Part shown: in pieces, positions 7,707-17,076 of the stretch
How the letters are laid out: every line of letters begins with the position of its first letter
Position numbering within the stretch: the stretch's first letter is position 1
NCBI GenBank assembly: GCA_036897485.1
Contig: JAYMTF010001494.1
Span: forward strand, 1 to 23,085
DNA: 23,085 bases
Direction: 5' to 3'
Source: Pelargonium nanum
Taxonomy: Eukaryota; Streptophyta; Magnoliopsida; Geraniales; Geraniaceae
The notes under the pieces: generated by a model
What the model was told of the DNA's origin: nothing
What the model saw: only the letters and a program-made list of their open reading frames with translations
The model's database searches: none
Program-made: the position numbers and the translations under genes

Positions 7707-9016
7707 TTAATTGTTACTTGCCATATAAGATTTTGTACTTGCAAGCCTTTGCAATTTCTTGTGAACTTTTTGAAAGAGATTGGTGGTTTGTGGATGAGAA
7801 ACTCTAAACCCAATAGCATCAAGATACCAACCACTTTTGCCTTTGAACCCTACAATTCTAGCACCATCCATTGAGAAGGTAAATGGTGTCCCTTCTTCAA
7901 CACCAAATGGCCCAAAGCTTCTTGTGTTGCTCTTCATTGTTAGTGACCTAATCACTGGACTGCCTCCATGTACCACAGGACAATAATAGCCACTCACACT
8001 CACTATGTACTCCTCTGGGTATTGCAGCTTTATCTGAATTATAAAAAAAAAAAAAAGGACAAAGATCAGTGTCATAAGGAAGATTAGCAGATGTCGTGAG
8101 TTCGAATCTTATTGAATGTAGTGGAACGAAGAAGTATTGTAGAAAAGAACAAAAGGACCTGTTATTGCAAAATTCGACTTAATCGGTCAATTAAGGATAG
8201 TGGCGCAGTTGACAACACAGACTGCGTGAGTGGGAAGAGCCTTTGCATTCGATCCCCGCTCAACACACCCCTGGGGAGAGGGATGAGCTTTAACTGTGAC
8301 TTACCCTCGAATGGGGATTAGTCTGGGTGTGGTAAAACGGCTTGAAGGTGCCAACCGCGAGTTTGCGGGCCCACTCAAGAACCTCATGGTTTAGACCAAA
8401 AGAAAAATTATGATAATACAACAGTAAGAACTAACTTCTCTTTAATTTTTATCAAAATATAAAACATGACACTTATTCTGAATCGGAGGGAGTATAAAAT
8501 TTGATTTGATTTTTTACTCACAATTCAAACCCAACTTGGGACTTGAAACCCACAACTCGCAACTATTGTGGGTCAGATTTAGGCTAATTAAGTCTTTTCG
8601 GGACAAACCACGAAAAATAAAACAGATCTAAATTATACTTGAAACTCGAATTGTCAGCTCTAGAAAGGTTTAGAGTAGAAATTCAGCTAACCTCAGCTAT
8701 TTTGTTGCCTCCAACACCACCATGTTTCTCCCCCATGACAGGCTTGCCATTTTTGTCATACACTACAAGAATTGAGTCTATGCAATGATCATAAGTAAGC
8801 ACTATCTCTCTCACTCCATGGTATGTTCCATCATCCCAACTTGTCCCTCCATTCCCTCCCCAAGGTCCTATGATCATGCTCCTCTTTTTCCCACTCATTG
8901 CTTGATTGTTGTTCCTTTGTTCCTACAAAACATCATGGTACCAAATTCATAAGTTTTTGTGAGCAAGCTCAAGAAACTACATAGGATTGTGTTGAGTTCT
9001 TTGCAAATCTTACCAT
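7707..9016 (-). CDS. Jacalin-related lectin, single domain, three exons
   Basis: Coding exons are 9016-9014 (the ATG alone, ATG/GTAAGA), 8922-8692 (TTTTGTAG/GAA to GAG/GTTAGC) and 8033-7707 (AATTCAG/ATA to stop). The product is 186 aa and begins MEQRNNNQAMSGKKRSMIIG. One jacalin-like beta-prism domain is seen at about residues 14-160: GPWGGNGGTSWDDG near the N-terminus, then IKLQYPEEYIVSVSGYY, GPFGVEEGTPF and GKSGWYLDAIG. The last is the GxxxxD-type loop that, with the N-terminal GG, forms the sugar site in mannose-specific jacalins. No signal peptide is seen, so it is probably cytosolic/nuclear, as known for this class, which often responds to stress. A 25-residue basic tail follows the domain. 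Without the tiny first exon, translation could start at 8881-8883 (MSGKKRS). Confidence 0.87.
8195..8406 (+). mobile_element. tRNA-derived SINE inside the lectin intron
   Basis: The Pol III A-box TGGCGCAGTTG (8201-8211) and B-box-like GCATTCGATCC (8245-8255) are spaced as in a tRNA head, followed by an unrelated body. The body ends with a stem-loop (8341-8379: CTTGA arms outside, CCGC and GCGG inside) and a short A-rich tail, ACCAAAAGAAAAA, at about 8395-8407. It is antisense to the host gene. Target-site duplications were not identified with confidence. It is not a functional tRNA: no acceptor-stem pairing or anticodon arm is visible. Confidence 0.72.
8484..8494. mobile_element. Single Stowaway-like MITE terminus
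   Basis: CGGAGGGAGTA, preceded by GACACTTATTCTGAAT, matches the right end of Stowaway elements (reverse complement TACTCCCTCCG), with TA as the expected target. No opposite terminus was found between 8034 and here. The left half may have been lost, possibly in connection with the SINE insertion. Confidence 0.5.
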
Positions 9017-9076
9017 ATTGATGTGCTTTGGCCTTTGAGGATGATATGGCTATGGCATGTTTGTGGCTTCTTGTTG

Positions 9077-9086
9077 TTAATATAAG
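9077..9086 (-). promoter_or_regulatory. TATA box of the jacalin-related lectin gene
   Basis: CCTTATATTAAC on the minus strand is a plausible TATA element about 60-70 bases before the ATG at 9016. That would give a leader of about 30-40 bases containing no earlier in-frame start. Confidence 0.5.
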
Positions 9087-10789
9087 GGAAGTGATAGATT
9101 GGGAAATGCATCTAATTCTCTTTCTAGGACAATCTAGATATTAAGAATCTTACTACAATGCATTTTGTCCTTTGTTTTGGAAAAAGAACTTGTGCCCTTT
9201 TGAAGTTGAACTTGTAACCAATAGAATAGAATCAGCAAAAGTTCAAGAGCTTGTAATTCGGGTTTCAATATTCAGGTTCAGATTCAAAAGATCTAACTTA
9301 AATATAACTCCCGGCTAAAAAATTAATCGAGTTTGGGTAAAAGCACTTAACAAACATACATATAAGAGGTACAGATTGCAGGTTTTACATAGAAAATGTG
9401 AATTGAGTGTGAGTTGTCCGACCTATCCACGTTTTTATTTTAAAATTGGTCTGCTCCTCTGTTTCAAAATCTTTCCCCACTTTCTTTAATCGAAGCCAAA
9501 TTCACGGCCTCTCAGACAAAAGTATGTGTCTTGAACCATTGATGCATTATTTAGGCGTCACTGTCTAATTTGATCATAGACCAACCCGAATCACATATTA
9601 ATTAACCGGATTCACTCTGCTTTCCGAACACGCTAAAATGCGAGTTAAATTTTAAGCGCTTGCAACTTCATATCTAAATTGTTAGCTATAGTTTGTCCAA
9701 TCTCTCAAAACTTATAAACAACCAAAACATTTTAATGTTTGGAATTGATTTGAGCTTTTGAATTTGGTCCCCACTATTAGATTTTGACCTACACAAATCT
9801 ATATGTATAATATGTTAGGCACCAATGTACAAATTCAATTTATTCATTGTCACATTATTCTTTTAGTTTGATTGGTTCAAAAGAGAGTAGACATTTTGGT
9901 TATTTTGCAATTTATCATATGAATTGGTAGAAAAGAGGTAAGGAGATTCTAGCAAGTGACCCAATGAGGTTAAAGAATTGGTTTCTTGGGTAAGCATCTC
10001 ATTCCATTTCTCTCAATTTTAGAGAACCATTTTAAAACCAACACTTCAACATTTCATAAAGGTTCATTAATATAAATAATATTCCTAAAAGCCAAATATA
10101 ATGATAAAACTTGAGATGTAACTGATCTCAAATCCTTTGAATTTTACATTGAAAATCCAAAATCCGATCCGAAATTTGCAACCTGCACCCTTTTCAGATC
10201 GAATTCAAGTTAAGTCTTTTCAGCCCAAACCCAAATCGAGGGTGGTGTAAATGAACCATCCATCGGGGAATCTTTGAAAGCAAGAAACATCATTTAGGCT
10301 AAGAATTCATCTAGCTTTCCACAAAGAGAACAAAATGAAAGAGACCTATCAAATAGGCAACATATTTCTGGTGAAAAATGAGCTGGTTTGCATAAAAAAT
10401 TCTCCATGAATATGGAGATTTATTCCTCACCAACCAAGAACAAACCTTTATTCCACATATTTTGTTTTGAACCATGAATTCATCACTAAGAAGAAAAAAA
10501 AAATCACATTCAACAATATTAACCTTATCAGAACAAACTTAAATACCACTTACTGTGAAGCATTTAAAAGATAAACTTACTAATAAATATGATGATTATT
10601 TACCATTTTGGTATATGAAAACGATCATAATAATCACAACGATAACTTTTCCGCTATTTGAAAACGGGCATAAGTACAAGGTATCAAATTTTGAACATTA
10701 AAAACATAAGCTTTCAAATCCCATTATTTAATTATTTTTGTATCATACCTTAGTTCATTTCCTAATATCATCAAAAAAGGATCATTGGT
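9087..10789. other. Intergenic region, no gene seen
   Basis: This is about 1.7 kb between the lectin promoter and the 3' end of the second F-box gene. Patches such as 9250-9300 and 10130-10240 (GATCCGAAATTTGCAACCTGC and similar) look like degraded dispersed repeats. I see no conserved reading frame, RNA gene or complete element. Confidence 0.5.
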
Positions 10790-12998
10790 TCATTCTATGG
10801 TCAATGACTCTTGCGGTAACTCAATAGTTTTGTAATTACTCCAAAACAATCTAAAAGCAGTAACCTGTTGCACATCAGCTTTAAATGTGTACAGCCAAGG
10901 AATCCATAAGCTTACTGGCTCATCCGCGATGTTGTCCAAGTAGTGCCGCCAACATCTGTTAGTCTTGTACCTACAGCAGCTCGGGTCTTGTTCTCTATTC
11001 CATAACTTATCACGCATTAGCTACAATCCACGAGTTGTGAATAAAACAACAGGAGAAGGGGGTCAGTAAGTTTCCTAGAAGCGTAATTGAGGTAGCGTTT
11101 GGATTAGAATTTTCATTCAGGAATGGGATTGAGATCCCATTCCCATTCCAAAAATTATAATCCAAACGCTAACTTATGGTAATGCAACGGGTTAAATAAA
11201 TATGTTACCGTGGGGACTTCACTGTTGGGAGATGATACTATAGTCAGATAATGTGGCTGCCACATTTTAAGCACATTATCTAACAGTTCTACGAGATTAG
11301 TTGATGATTTGATTTCGATGTCGAGATGTTTTGAGACAGGAAGCAATATCTCCGTGAAATCTTCATGAATGACGACACTCTATAGATCACGGCAAGGCAA
11401 GTCAAAAGAAGAGAATGTTAGGAGGCTACATGCAATAACATATAAATTTCGATATGAAAATAAAAAACGGGACAGTAATTGGAAGGAATGCATACCTTCT
11501 TGGTGTTAATGACCAGTTTCATATCTTTAGTAGAAATGAACCTCTTAAGAAATCTTCTTATCTTACAGATCACTTCAGCGCTTAGAGCTTTCTGGTGAAC
11601 ATGAATCTTGGCTTCCTCCAACACGGAAGGGTTCAAAGAAAAGAAGGGCATTGTGTCACCCTTATACTCTAAGGAAACAAGATTTGGAGTATAAAAATAA
11701 ACACCTTGTAGATTTTTGCATCCTCTAAGAACAAGATTCTTAAGATGTTGGCCCGAAACCTTGATATTTCGCAAGTGGTGGCATTTGCTTAGTTCCAATT
11801 TCTCAAGAACAGGGAAATTGGACAACTGTTTATGAAACAAGGTGCCTGTCATCTTGGGATCCTCTAGTGTCAACACTTTCAGAGATTTACAAGCAGACAA
11901 GTTGATTTTGCAGTGCATCGATTTCTTTCCAGAATACCTAAACGTGTGGAGGTTTGGAGCTTCGAGTTCTATCTTCTTCAGTACACGGCACTGATGCACC
12001 TCAACCGTATGGAGTTTACGACTTGAAACTTGCAGATTTTGCAACCTACAGCAGTTTATGAATCTCATGTCCTCAACTGAAGGGCAGGAAAAGACGAGGT
12101 TCTCAATTTTCTGCTGATTGATGTTGATTTGTCTGAGACAAAGCCTTTTCAGATTTGGAAGTTTTATATCCGCAGAAGCTTTCCACTTGCACCCTTGTAA
12201 CCGTAATGAAGTAATGAATTTGGAAGCGAAAACAGTTTGGGGCAAATTATAATGCCATTTCCCTTCAATAGGTAAACGCAGATCCAGCTCTTTGATATCA
12301 TTTTCAACCATGACACCTATCCACTTGTTCATATGAGAGAAAAATTCAAAATCATATTCATAGGAGGATATGTGTAGGGCGAATTTCTGTACGCCATAAT
12401 TTCGCTCCAAGTGGCGTTGGATAGATTGATTGACGAAATCCCAAAACATCTTTTTCTTGTTTTCATCATCTTCTCCCTTTAGAACTCGCTCTTGAAACTT
12501 GTGTTGATCAAATTCTAAGCCATAATAGGAAATCCACATGCGGTTCCACCTCTTGGACAAGATACTGGTACGAGCTGCATCTTTTCTACAGCGAAGAAGA
12601 GATAGGATGTGATGGATAATGGGTTCAGGCAGCAGCGCAGTTCGATCCACGAGATCAACTGTTTCAGCCATTGTGTCTAAACCTTTTCTACTCTTCTTTC
12701 GTTTCTTCTCAATACTCTCATCAATGATAACAAGATCTTTCTTCTTCCGCTTCCCTGAGACCCGTTCAACAGAATCGGCTATTTCATCTCTCACTTCTAA
12801 ACCTTCTGTATTGTGCTTCTCTTCGTTCCCACTACTCTCGCCTAAGGTGCTGATATCTTGACTCGTTTGCTTTTGTTGAACACAATCTTCAATTAAGCCC
12901 TGACCAATGGACTCATCCTCACTGATGGGGAATTTTTTCAGTTTCTCATTAGATGGTTTCTTACCCAAAAAGTTCTGCCGGAAGAGCCTCTTCCACAT
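10790..12998 (-). CDS. F-box/LRR protein with basic N-terminal extension, three exons
   Basis: Exons are 12998-11496, 11379-11209 and 11020-10790, all phase 0 (AAG/GTATGC, CTATAG/AGT, ACG/GTAACA, TTGTAG/CTA), giving 634 aa. Residues 1-109 are a polar extension with a bipartite-like nuclear signal (GKRKKKD at 82-88, EKKRKKSRKG at 97-106). The F-box is at about 121-160 (LLPEPIIHHILSLL, then SILSKRWNRMW). LRR-like segments follow (FITSLRLQGC, IKLPNLKRLCL, CPSVEDMRFINC, LEKLELSKC). The last exon has CCRYKTNRCWRHYL. The expected role is an SCF ubiquitin ligase receptor, with nuclear location inferred. Met110 would give a 525-aa protein close to the 520-aa paralog at 2877-4609, so the extension may be optional. 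A 79-bp foldback element sits in intron 2. Confidence 0.87.
11093..11171. mobile_element. 79-bp foldback MITE in F-box intron 2
   Basis: TAGCGTTTGGATTA at the left and TAATCCAAACGCTA at the right are perfect 14-bp inverted ends. Pairing continues with mismatches to the centre, where GGAATGGGAT and ATCCCATTCC flank TGAG. The whole element is essentially one hairpin and fills over 40% of the 188-nt intron (11021-11208). Its superfamily cannot be told from the ends alone. Confidence 0.8.
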
Positions 12999-13260
12999 AA
13001 TTTATTATTCAAAATAGTTCCATGTACCTATAGAAGACTTCAAAGGAAAGATATATCACAACCAAAATAAGACCAGGGTAATAAGGACCTCCAAATGAAG
13101 GCGCAATCAATACAACACGTACTAAATAGGAATAAAAAAGTTTTATGCCCTAATTTTTATCGTTTTACACCAACGCCTCACAACATTAATTAAGGTGGTA
13201 AAACAAAGTTTAGTATTGCAATTGAGAAATCCTCAAGAATTACGTCAACAATGTATCACA

Positions 13261-13678
13261 TGATTTGGTGTCACAAATGGATCACACGGTTACATCAATT
13301 GCTAAAGGGTTATAATTTATCCAGTGTGGTCACAATATTTAAGGAAGATCAAGCAGCACATAATAGTCAGTCATAAAAATCCAAGACCGTTATGGTTATG
13401 TCAACAATATGGCGAACACCCCAGACTCAAAACAATCATTCATAAACTTTTGCTTTCCAATAATCCCGTGATTTGGTGTCACAACGGCATGGAGCAAATG
13501 GTTACTTCAATTGCTAAAGAGTTATAAAGTATCCAATGCGGAAAACAATATTTAAGAATGATCAAGTAGCACCAAATAGTCAATCATTCAAATCCAAGAC
13601 CATAATGGCTATGTCAACAAAATATTGAACGCCCAAAACTCCAAACAAGAATTCATAAAGACATTTGCTTGCAAATAC
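13261..13678. repeat. Direct tandem duplication, 208-bp unit
   Basis: TGATTTGGTGTCACAA begins both copies (13261 and 13469). They share colinear blocks: CAATTGCTAAAG, GGTTATAA or AGTTATAA, ATCAAG, CAAGACC and ATGTCAACAA. The copies are clearly diverged and carry small indels, so the duplication is not recent. Confidence 0.85.
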
Positions 13679-13816
13679 CTACGACCATTATCAACTAGGG
13701 TTACAAACAACAAGCTAAGACCTAATTTTGAAATAGGCTTAATTAATTTATATGTTTCTCATACAATCCCATCCCAAAAGAAAAAATCAGATGATTCATA
13801 GATTTCATTTCTTCTA

Positions 13817-14200
13817 CCCCAAAATCTACTCTTTTTAACGACCCAACCCTAAAATATCCACTCACATCACAATTTTGGCCAAATACACAGAAAATTAGGT
13901 TTTAAAACACAGAATCCAAAGCCGCATTCAGATTAAACAAAAAATCAAACCTAAAGCATTTCAACACAACACAAATAGTGACAAAATTTGTGCTAAGATA
14001 AAAATTATCCCCCAAAATTTAATCTTTTTCACCACCCAACCCTAAATTATGCACTCACATCACAATTTGTCCAAAAAAAAATCAACTTTCCACCTACAGA
14101 ACACATAATCAGGTTTAAAAATCACAGAACCTTAACGATATCAAGCCACATTCACAAGGAACTAAAATCAAAACTAAATCACTTCAACACAACACAGCAT
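13817..14200. repeat. Direct tandem duplication, ~193-bp unit
   Basis: CCCCAAAATCTACTCTTTTT (13817) pairs with CCCCAAAATTTAATCTTTTT (about 14010). Both continue through ACCCAACCCTAAA, CACTCACATCACAATTT and, near the end, TTCAACACAACACA. The two copies abut each other. Confidence 0.8.
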
Positions 14201-14301
14201 AATCGAATTCAAGATTCAAAATTGCTCATCTAAATGCCTCAAACGGTTAAAAATCAAAGATACAGAGTGATCAGATTGGGTGCGATTGAGAAGAAAATTA
14301 C

Positions 14302-14449
14302 CTCCAGACGCTTTCCAGAATCGCGAGTTGGAGAAGACAGTACGGAACTTTATTTCTAAAGGGTTTTTGATGTTATTTATTGAAAACGACCAGAGTCAAA
14401 GGTCGTTTCATGGGTTTTTGAATGCATTGTTTGTGATCTGGTTTGGGCC
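14302..14449 (-). promoter_or_regulatory. Probable 5' UTR exon and core promoter of the second F-box gene
   Basis: Minus-strand order from the right: a site II-type GGCCCAA (14443-14449), then an 8-bp inverted repeat AAACGACC/GGTCGTTT (14384-14391 and 14401-14408). The 9-nt spacer of that repeat contains a W-box core TTGACT. An AT-rich TATA-like CAATAAATAAC (about 14372-14382) follows, then a leader ending at the donor at 14302. Assignment to the F-box gene depends on the inferred leader intron. Confidence 0.4.
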
Positions 14450-14496
14450 TTCTAGGAAACACCCATTTTTTTCAAATCCTACAGTGGGGTTTTCTT

Positions 14497-14550
14497 GGAA
14501 AGTCGAACGAGATAGAGTTAACAGTTGAAAAGTCGAACGAGATAGAGTTA
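14497..14550 (+). repeat. 30-bp tandem duplication; third copy at 15113
   Basis: AAAGTCGAACGAGATAGAGT is repeated with a 30-bp period (14497-14520 and 14527-14550). A related copy, AAAAGTCGAACGAGGTGGAG, lies at 15113-15132, about 590 bp away. The distant copy suggests the word belongs to a dispersed repeat. Confidence 0.8.
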
Positions 14551-15348
14551 TTTATTCGAGTTTCGATTTTGGGATTAGAACACTTCATCAAAACTCAACT
14601 TGTAAGAGATACAGATTTATACAGGTTTCAAATTGCGAATCAAATCGTATTGTCGATTTTATGTGGATGATATGGATAGTAGTACTGGTTTTGTCTTACT
14701 CGACTAGAAATTTGATCATAGCAAATTGTATTCGAGTTGGTAAATGAAAAGATCTATTTTATGTCAGGAAAAGTCGTAAATGATACTAAATAACTTAATG
14801 TATGAATTTGTAACTCATTTTTAACTAATTTACTAAAAACAGTAATACTCAATTTGGGAAAAAATAAATGATAATAATACACTGTTTTTGGACGGAACGA
14901 GTATATTATCAACTTCAGATGTGAGAAAAGACTAGTGCCTTCAATACGAATTGATAGCGGTGGTTGGAGGATATGGTTCAAAATAAGATGAAGAATTAAT
15001 TGGGGGTGACGGAGATGGTTCAAGGGTGTTTTGGAATTCATTTTTCCCACAGGAGCCTCCAATCTTCTGCAGAGAAAGCTCTTGCGTGAATTCTTATGGG
15101 CTTGAAATATCTAAAAGTCGAACGAGGTGGAGCTCACCAACAACAACTTCCGAGATAAAATGTCTATAGACATTAAGTTGTAGAGGGAAAGTAGATGAAC
15201 CAAACAAGTTGATACAAACATTTCTAAAAAGCTAATGTTCCATGAATTCCATATTATCAACTAAAGTTGATACAAACATGAAGAACATGTTTCATTATTC
15301 AAACATTACACTATAAATGTCACATAGGACATTGGAAACTTTCACATA
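14551..15348. other. Intergenic region, no gene seen
   Basis: I see no supported gene here. A possible, very degenerate MITE end (GGACGGAACGAGTA) is at 14891-14904. A perfect 16-bp palindrome, AATGTCTATAGACATT, is at 15159-15174, with outer arms CAACTT and AAGTTG at about 15143 and 15175. Confidence 0.45.
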
Positions 15349-15354
15349 TTTATT
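15349..15354 (-). terminator. Polyadenylation signal AATAAA of the Cys-rich peptide gene
   Basis: AATAAA on the minus strand lies 33 bases after the stop codon at 15387. This is a normal near-upstream position for a plant cleavage site 15-30 bases further on. Confidence 0.55.
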
Positions 15355-15386
15355 AAACACAAACTCAAAGCCTCCATGTTATTAAG

Positions 15387-15874
15387 TTAAGGAGATCCAT
15401 TTTGAGACTGAGATTCAATAGGAGAAGCACAACACTTGCAGCATGAGCCTGCAGGTGGAGGTGAGCAACACACACAAGCAGGACATATTGGTGGTCTACT
15501 TGCCAAGACTGCAACCAAAACACATCACTTCAAAATCAATATCAACATCTTAAAAAAAAAGTGCGTGTATATATATAGAGAGAGAAAAAAAAAAACTCTC
15601 AGCCAATAAATAATGGTCAATTAGGTGATGTCATATCAACGATTCACAACCATACACTTTCCGATGAATTTTTGGGCGGGAACGCCCCGCCCGGATTCAT
15701 TTTGTTTGTCTCTTGATTGAGAATCTCAACCAATTTATATTGGTTGAGATTCTATATGAATATACCTCGATGACTTGGCCGAACCGCATTGCAAGGTAGC
15801 ATGGGAGCAAAAACCATAGCACAAATCAAGAGTGTCACCAAAAAGATCCTTGGAGAGTTGTTTGATGATGCCAT
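15387..15874 (-). CDS. Small secreted cysteine-rich peptide, two exons
   Basis: Exon 1 is 15874-15766 and exon 2 is 15508-15387. They are joined CGAG/GTATAT to GGTTGCAG/TCT in phase 1, giving 76 aa. Residues 9-30 are a hydrophobic signal segment (IFLVTLLICAMVFAPMLPCN), with cleavage likely after Ala30. The mature part is about 46 residues with eight cysteines in a 19-residue core, CPACVCC then SPPPAGS then CCKCC (Cys 45, 48, 50, 51, 59, 60, 62, 63). The tail is polar. It resembles short plant proteins with a CPxCVCC-PPP-G-CCxCC core that are usually annotated as uncharacterised or 'transmembrane'. I know of no firm function; an apoplastic peptide or metal-binding role is only a guess. The minus-strand TATA box at 15969-15976 and AATAAA at 15349-15354 support a real transcription unit. 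Confidence 0.78.
15509..15765 (-). other. Intron of the Cys-rich peptide gene with two strong hairpins
   Basis: The intron has a perfect 14-bp hairpin, GAATCTCAACCAAT/ATTGGTTGAGATTC (15721-15734 and 15739-15752, loop TTTA), starting 13 bases from the 5' splice site. It also has a GC-rich hairpin GGGCGGG/CCCGCCC (15674-15680 and 15686-15692). The word CATTTTGTTTGTCTCTT (15698-15714) recurs at 21065-21081. A TATATATAGAGAGAGA run lies near 15570. Confidence 0.75.
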
Positions 15875-15968
15875 TGATGCTTAATGCTAAATTTTGTAGA
15901 AATTTTTTGGTACTATTGTGGTGTTGTTGAGACTTGAGAGATGATTGTTTGTACTGGAAATGAGAGCT

Positions 15969-15976
15969 TATTTATA
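15969..15976 (-). promoter_or_regulatory. TATA box of the Cys-rich peptide gene
   Basis: TATAAATA on the minus strand, 95 bases before the ATG, predicts a leader of about 60-70 bases. It is a strong consensus match within CTCTTATAAATAAGCTC. Confidence 0.6.
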
Positions 15977-17076
15977 AGAGTTTGTGAACAAATGGTTTTG
16001 CATTAAATATTTGAGTTGAATTCAAAGGGTTGATCGATTCATAAGTGGTTGAATCACTATTTTCTTCAATATAAATATTATTCACACTGAAAATAGTATG
16101 GTTTTCTTGTCCGTGTCCTTGATGGACATAGACCATGACTTCATTTCCGTTGCGGATAGAGATGACAATTTCTATCTGAAACTGGAAAAAAAAATCAATA
16201 TACGACCCTACAACAACATTCACAATAGACACTATAAATTGAAGACACTAGAGAATGAACGAATGACAAAAATGCAGCACAATTGTTATCTAAAGTACAC
16301 CGGGCAATGTGTGTAACACTACACACGACACAAAATTAGAGAGCCCTACACGCATGCATTATTAATTAGTCGTGTTGCGACATTCTTATCACGCACACTT
16401 AAAGGGTATAATTGTAAATTAATCTCAGTAACAAGTAAGACGTGTCAGTTTGTGTTGTGTCAAATGTGTTGGTTCTACGTGCCAAATGTGTAGGGTCGTG
16501 TATGTGTCGTGTCAGCAAGGCTCATTTAGTTACCTTGTTAAATGAGTCGTGTTTGTGTTGGATCGCACAACACACAAACAACTATCAGCACGACACGCAT
16601 GCACGAATTGCTAGCTCTAGTGTCAAGCACATCACAACTAATACATGTCAGAAACTACAATAAAAGGAGAGTTCAAATTCAACATAAAATAAAGGAAAAC
16701 CAGTAGCTACTTAACTGATATTCAAAGCATCAAAAGTCAACAGTGTTCAAAATTGGCAGTCAACATATATGATGAATAACAAAAGTCAAGGTCTCCAAAA
16801 GTAGGCAATCAACATCAAAACCTAAAAAAATCACCATTCTAGATTGTAGGGGAAGAACTGCAGTTCAATACAATAATCGAGAACACGGATAGTGCATAAC
16901 AAAGAGTGGAAGAGAAGGAAAAGAGAGAATATATCAAGTGGTGGATAGATTAGCTGCTCACCTTTTTATTGCTTGAAAAATAGCATGGCCTGACCTCTTC
17001 AATGTTAATTCGAACTTTTGCTCTGCGAAAGAGAGTAAACAAGAAAAAGGAAAGAACAGATCCAACTGTCGAGCAT

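Larger units (their letters stand above)
8034..8691 (-). other. Lectin intron 2 with nested mobile-element fragments
   Basis: This 658-nt intron holds a tRNA-derived SINE (about 8195-8406), a single Stowaway-like terminus (8484-8494), a second tRNA B-box-like word (GAGTTCGAATCTTA, about 8098-8111) and a poly-A run next to the acceptor. The exon borders on both sides are intact. Confidence 0.65.
12999..14301 (-). other. Probable 5' UTR intron of the second F-box gene, built from tandem duplications
   Basis: On the minus strand a donor CTGGAG/GTAATTTTC lies at 14302/14301 and an acceptor TTCTATAG at about 13030, 30 bases before the ATG at 12998. A leader intron of about 1.27 kb is therefore plausible. 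The stretch has no coding sequence. Its interior consists largely of two direct duplications (13261-13678 and 13817-14200). Confidence 0.45.

Noticed and set aside
8195-8260. A tRNA gene
   Set aside because: A and B boxes are present, but no acceptor stem, anticodon arm or T-stem pairing can be built; a tRNA-derived SINE explains it better.
8112-8321. 69-codon open frame
   Set aside because: It runs through the SINE head inside the lectin intron and has no protein-like features.
14280-14670. Two overlapping plus-strand open frames
   Set aside because: They are antisense to the probable leader exon and promoter of the F-box gene and cross the 30-bp tandem repeat. No domain or codon signal was seen.
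14891-14904. Second Stowaway terminus (GGACGGAACGAGTA)
   Set aside because: The match to the CGGAGGGAGTA end is degenerate and no opposite end was found, so it is mentioned only as a possibility.
14754-15062. 102-codon minus-strand open frame
   Set aside because: It is a low-complexity AT-rich translation with no recognisable domain, promoter or splice context.
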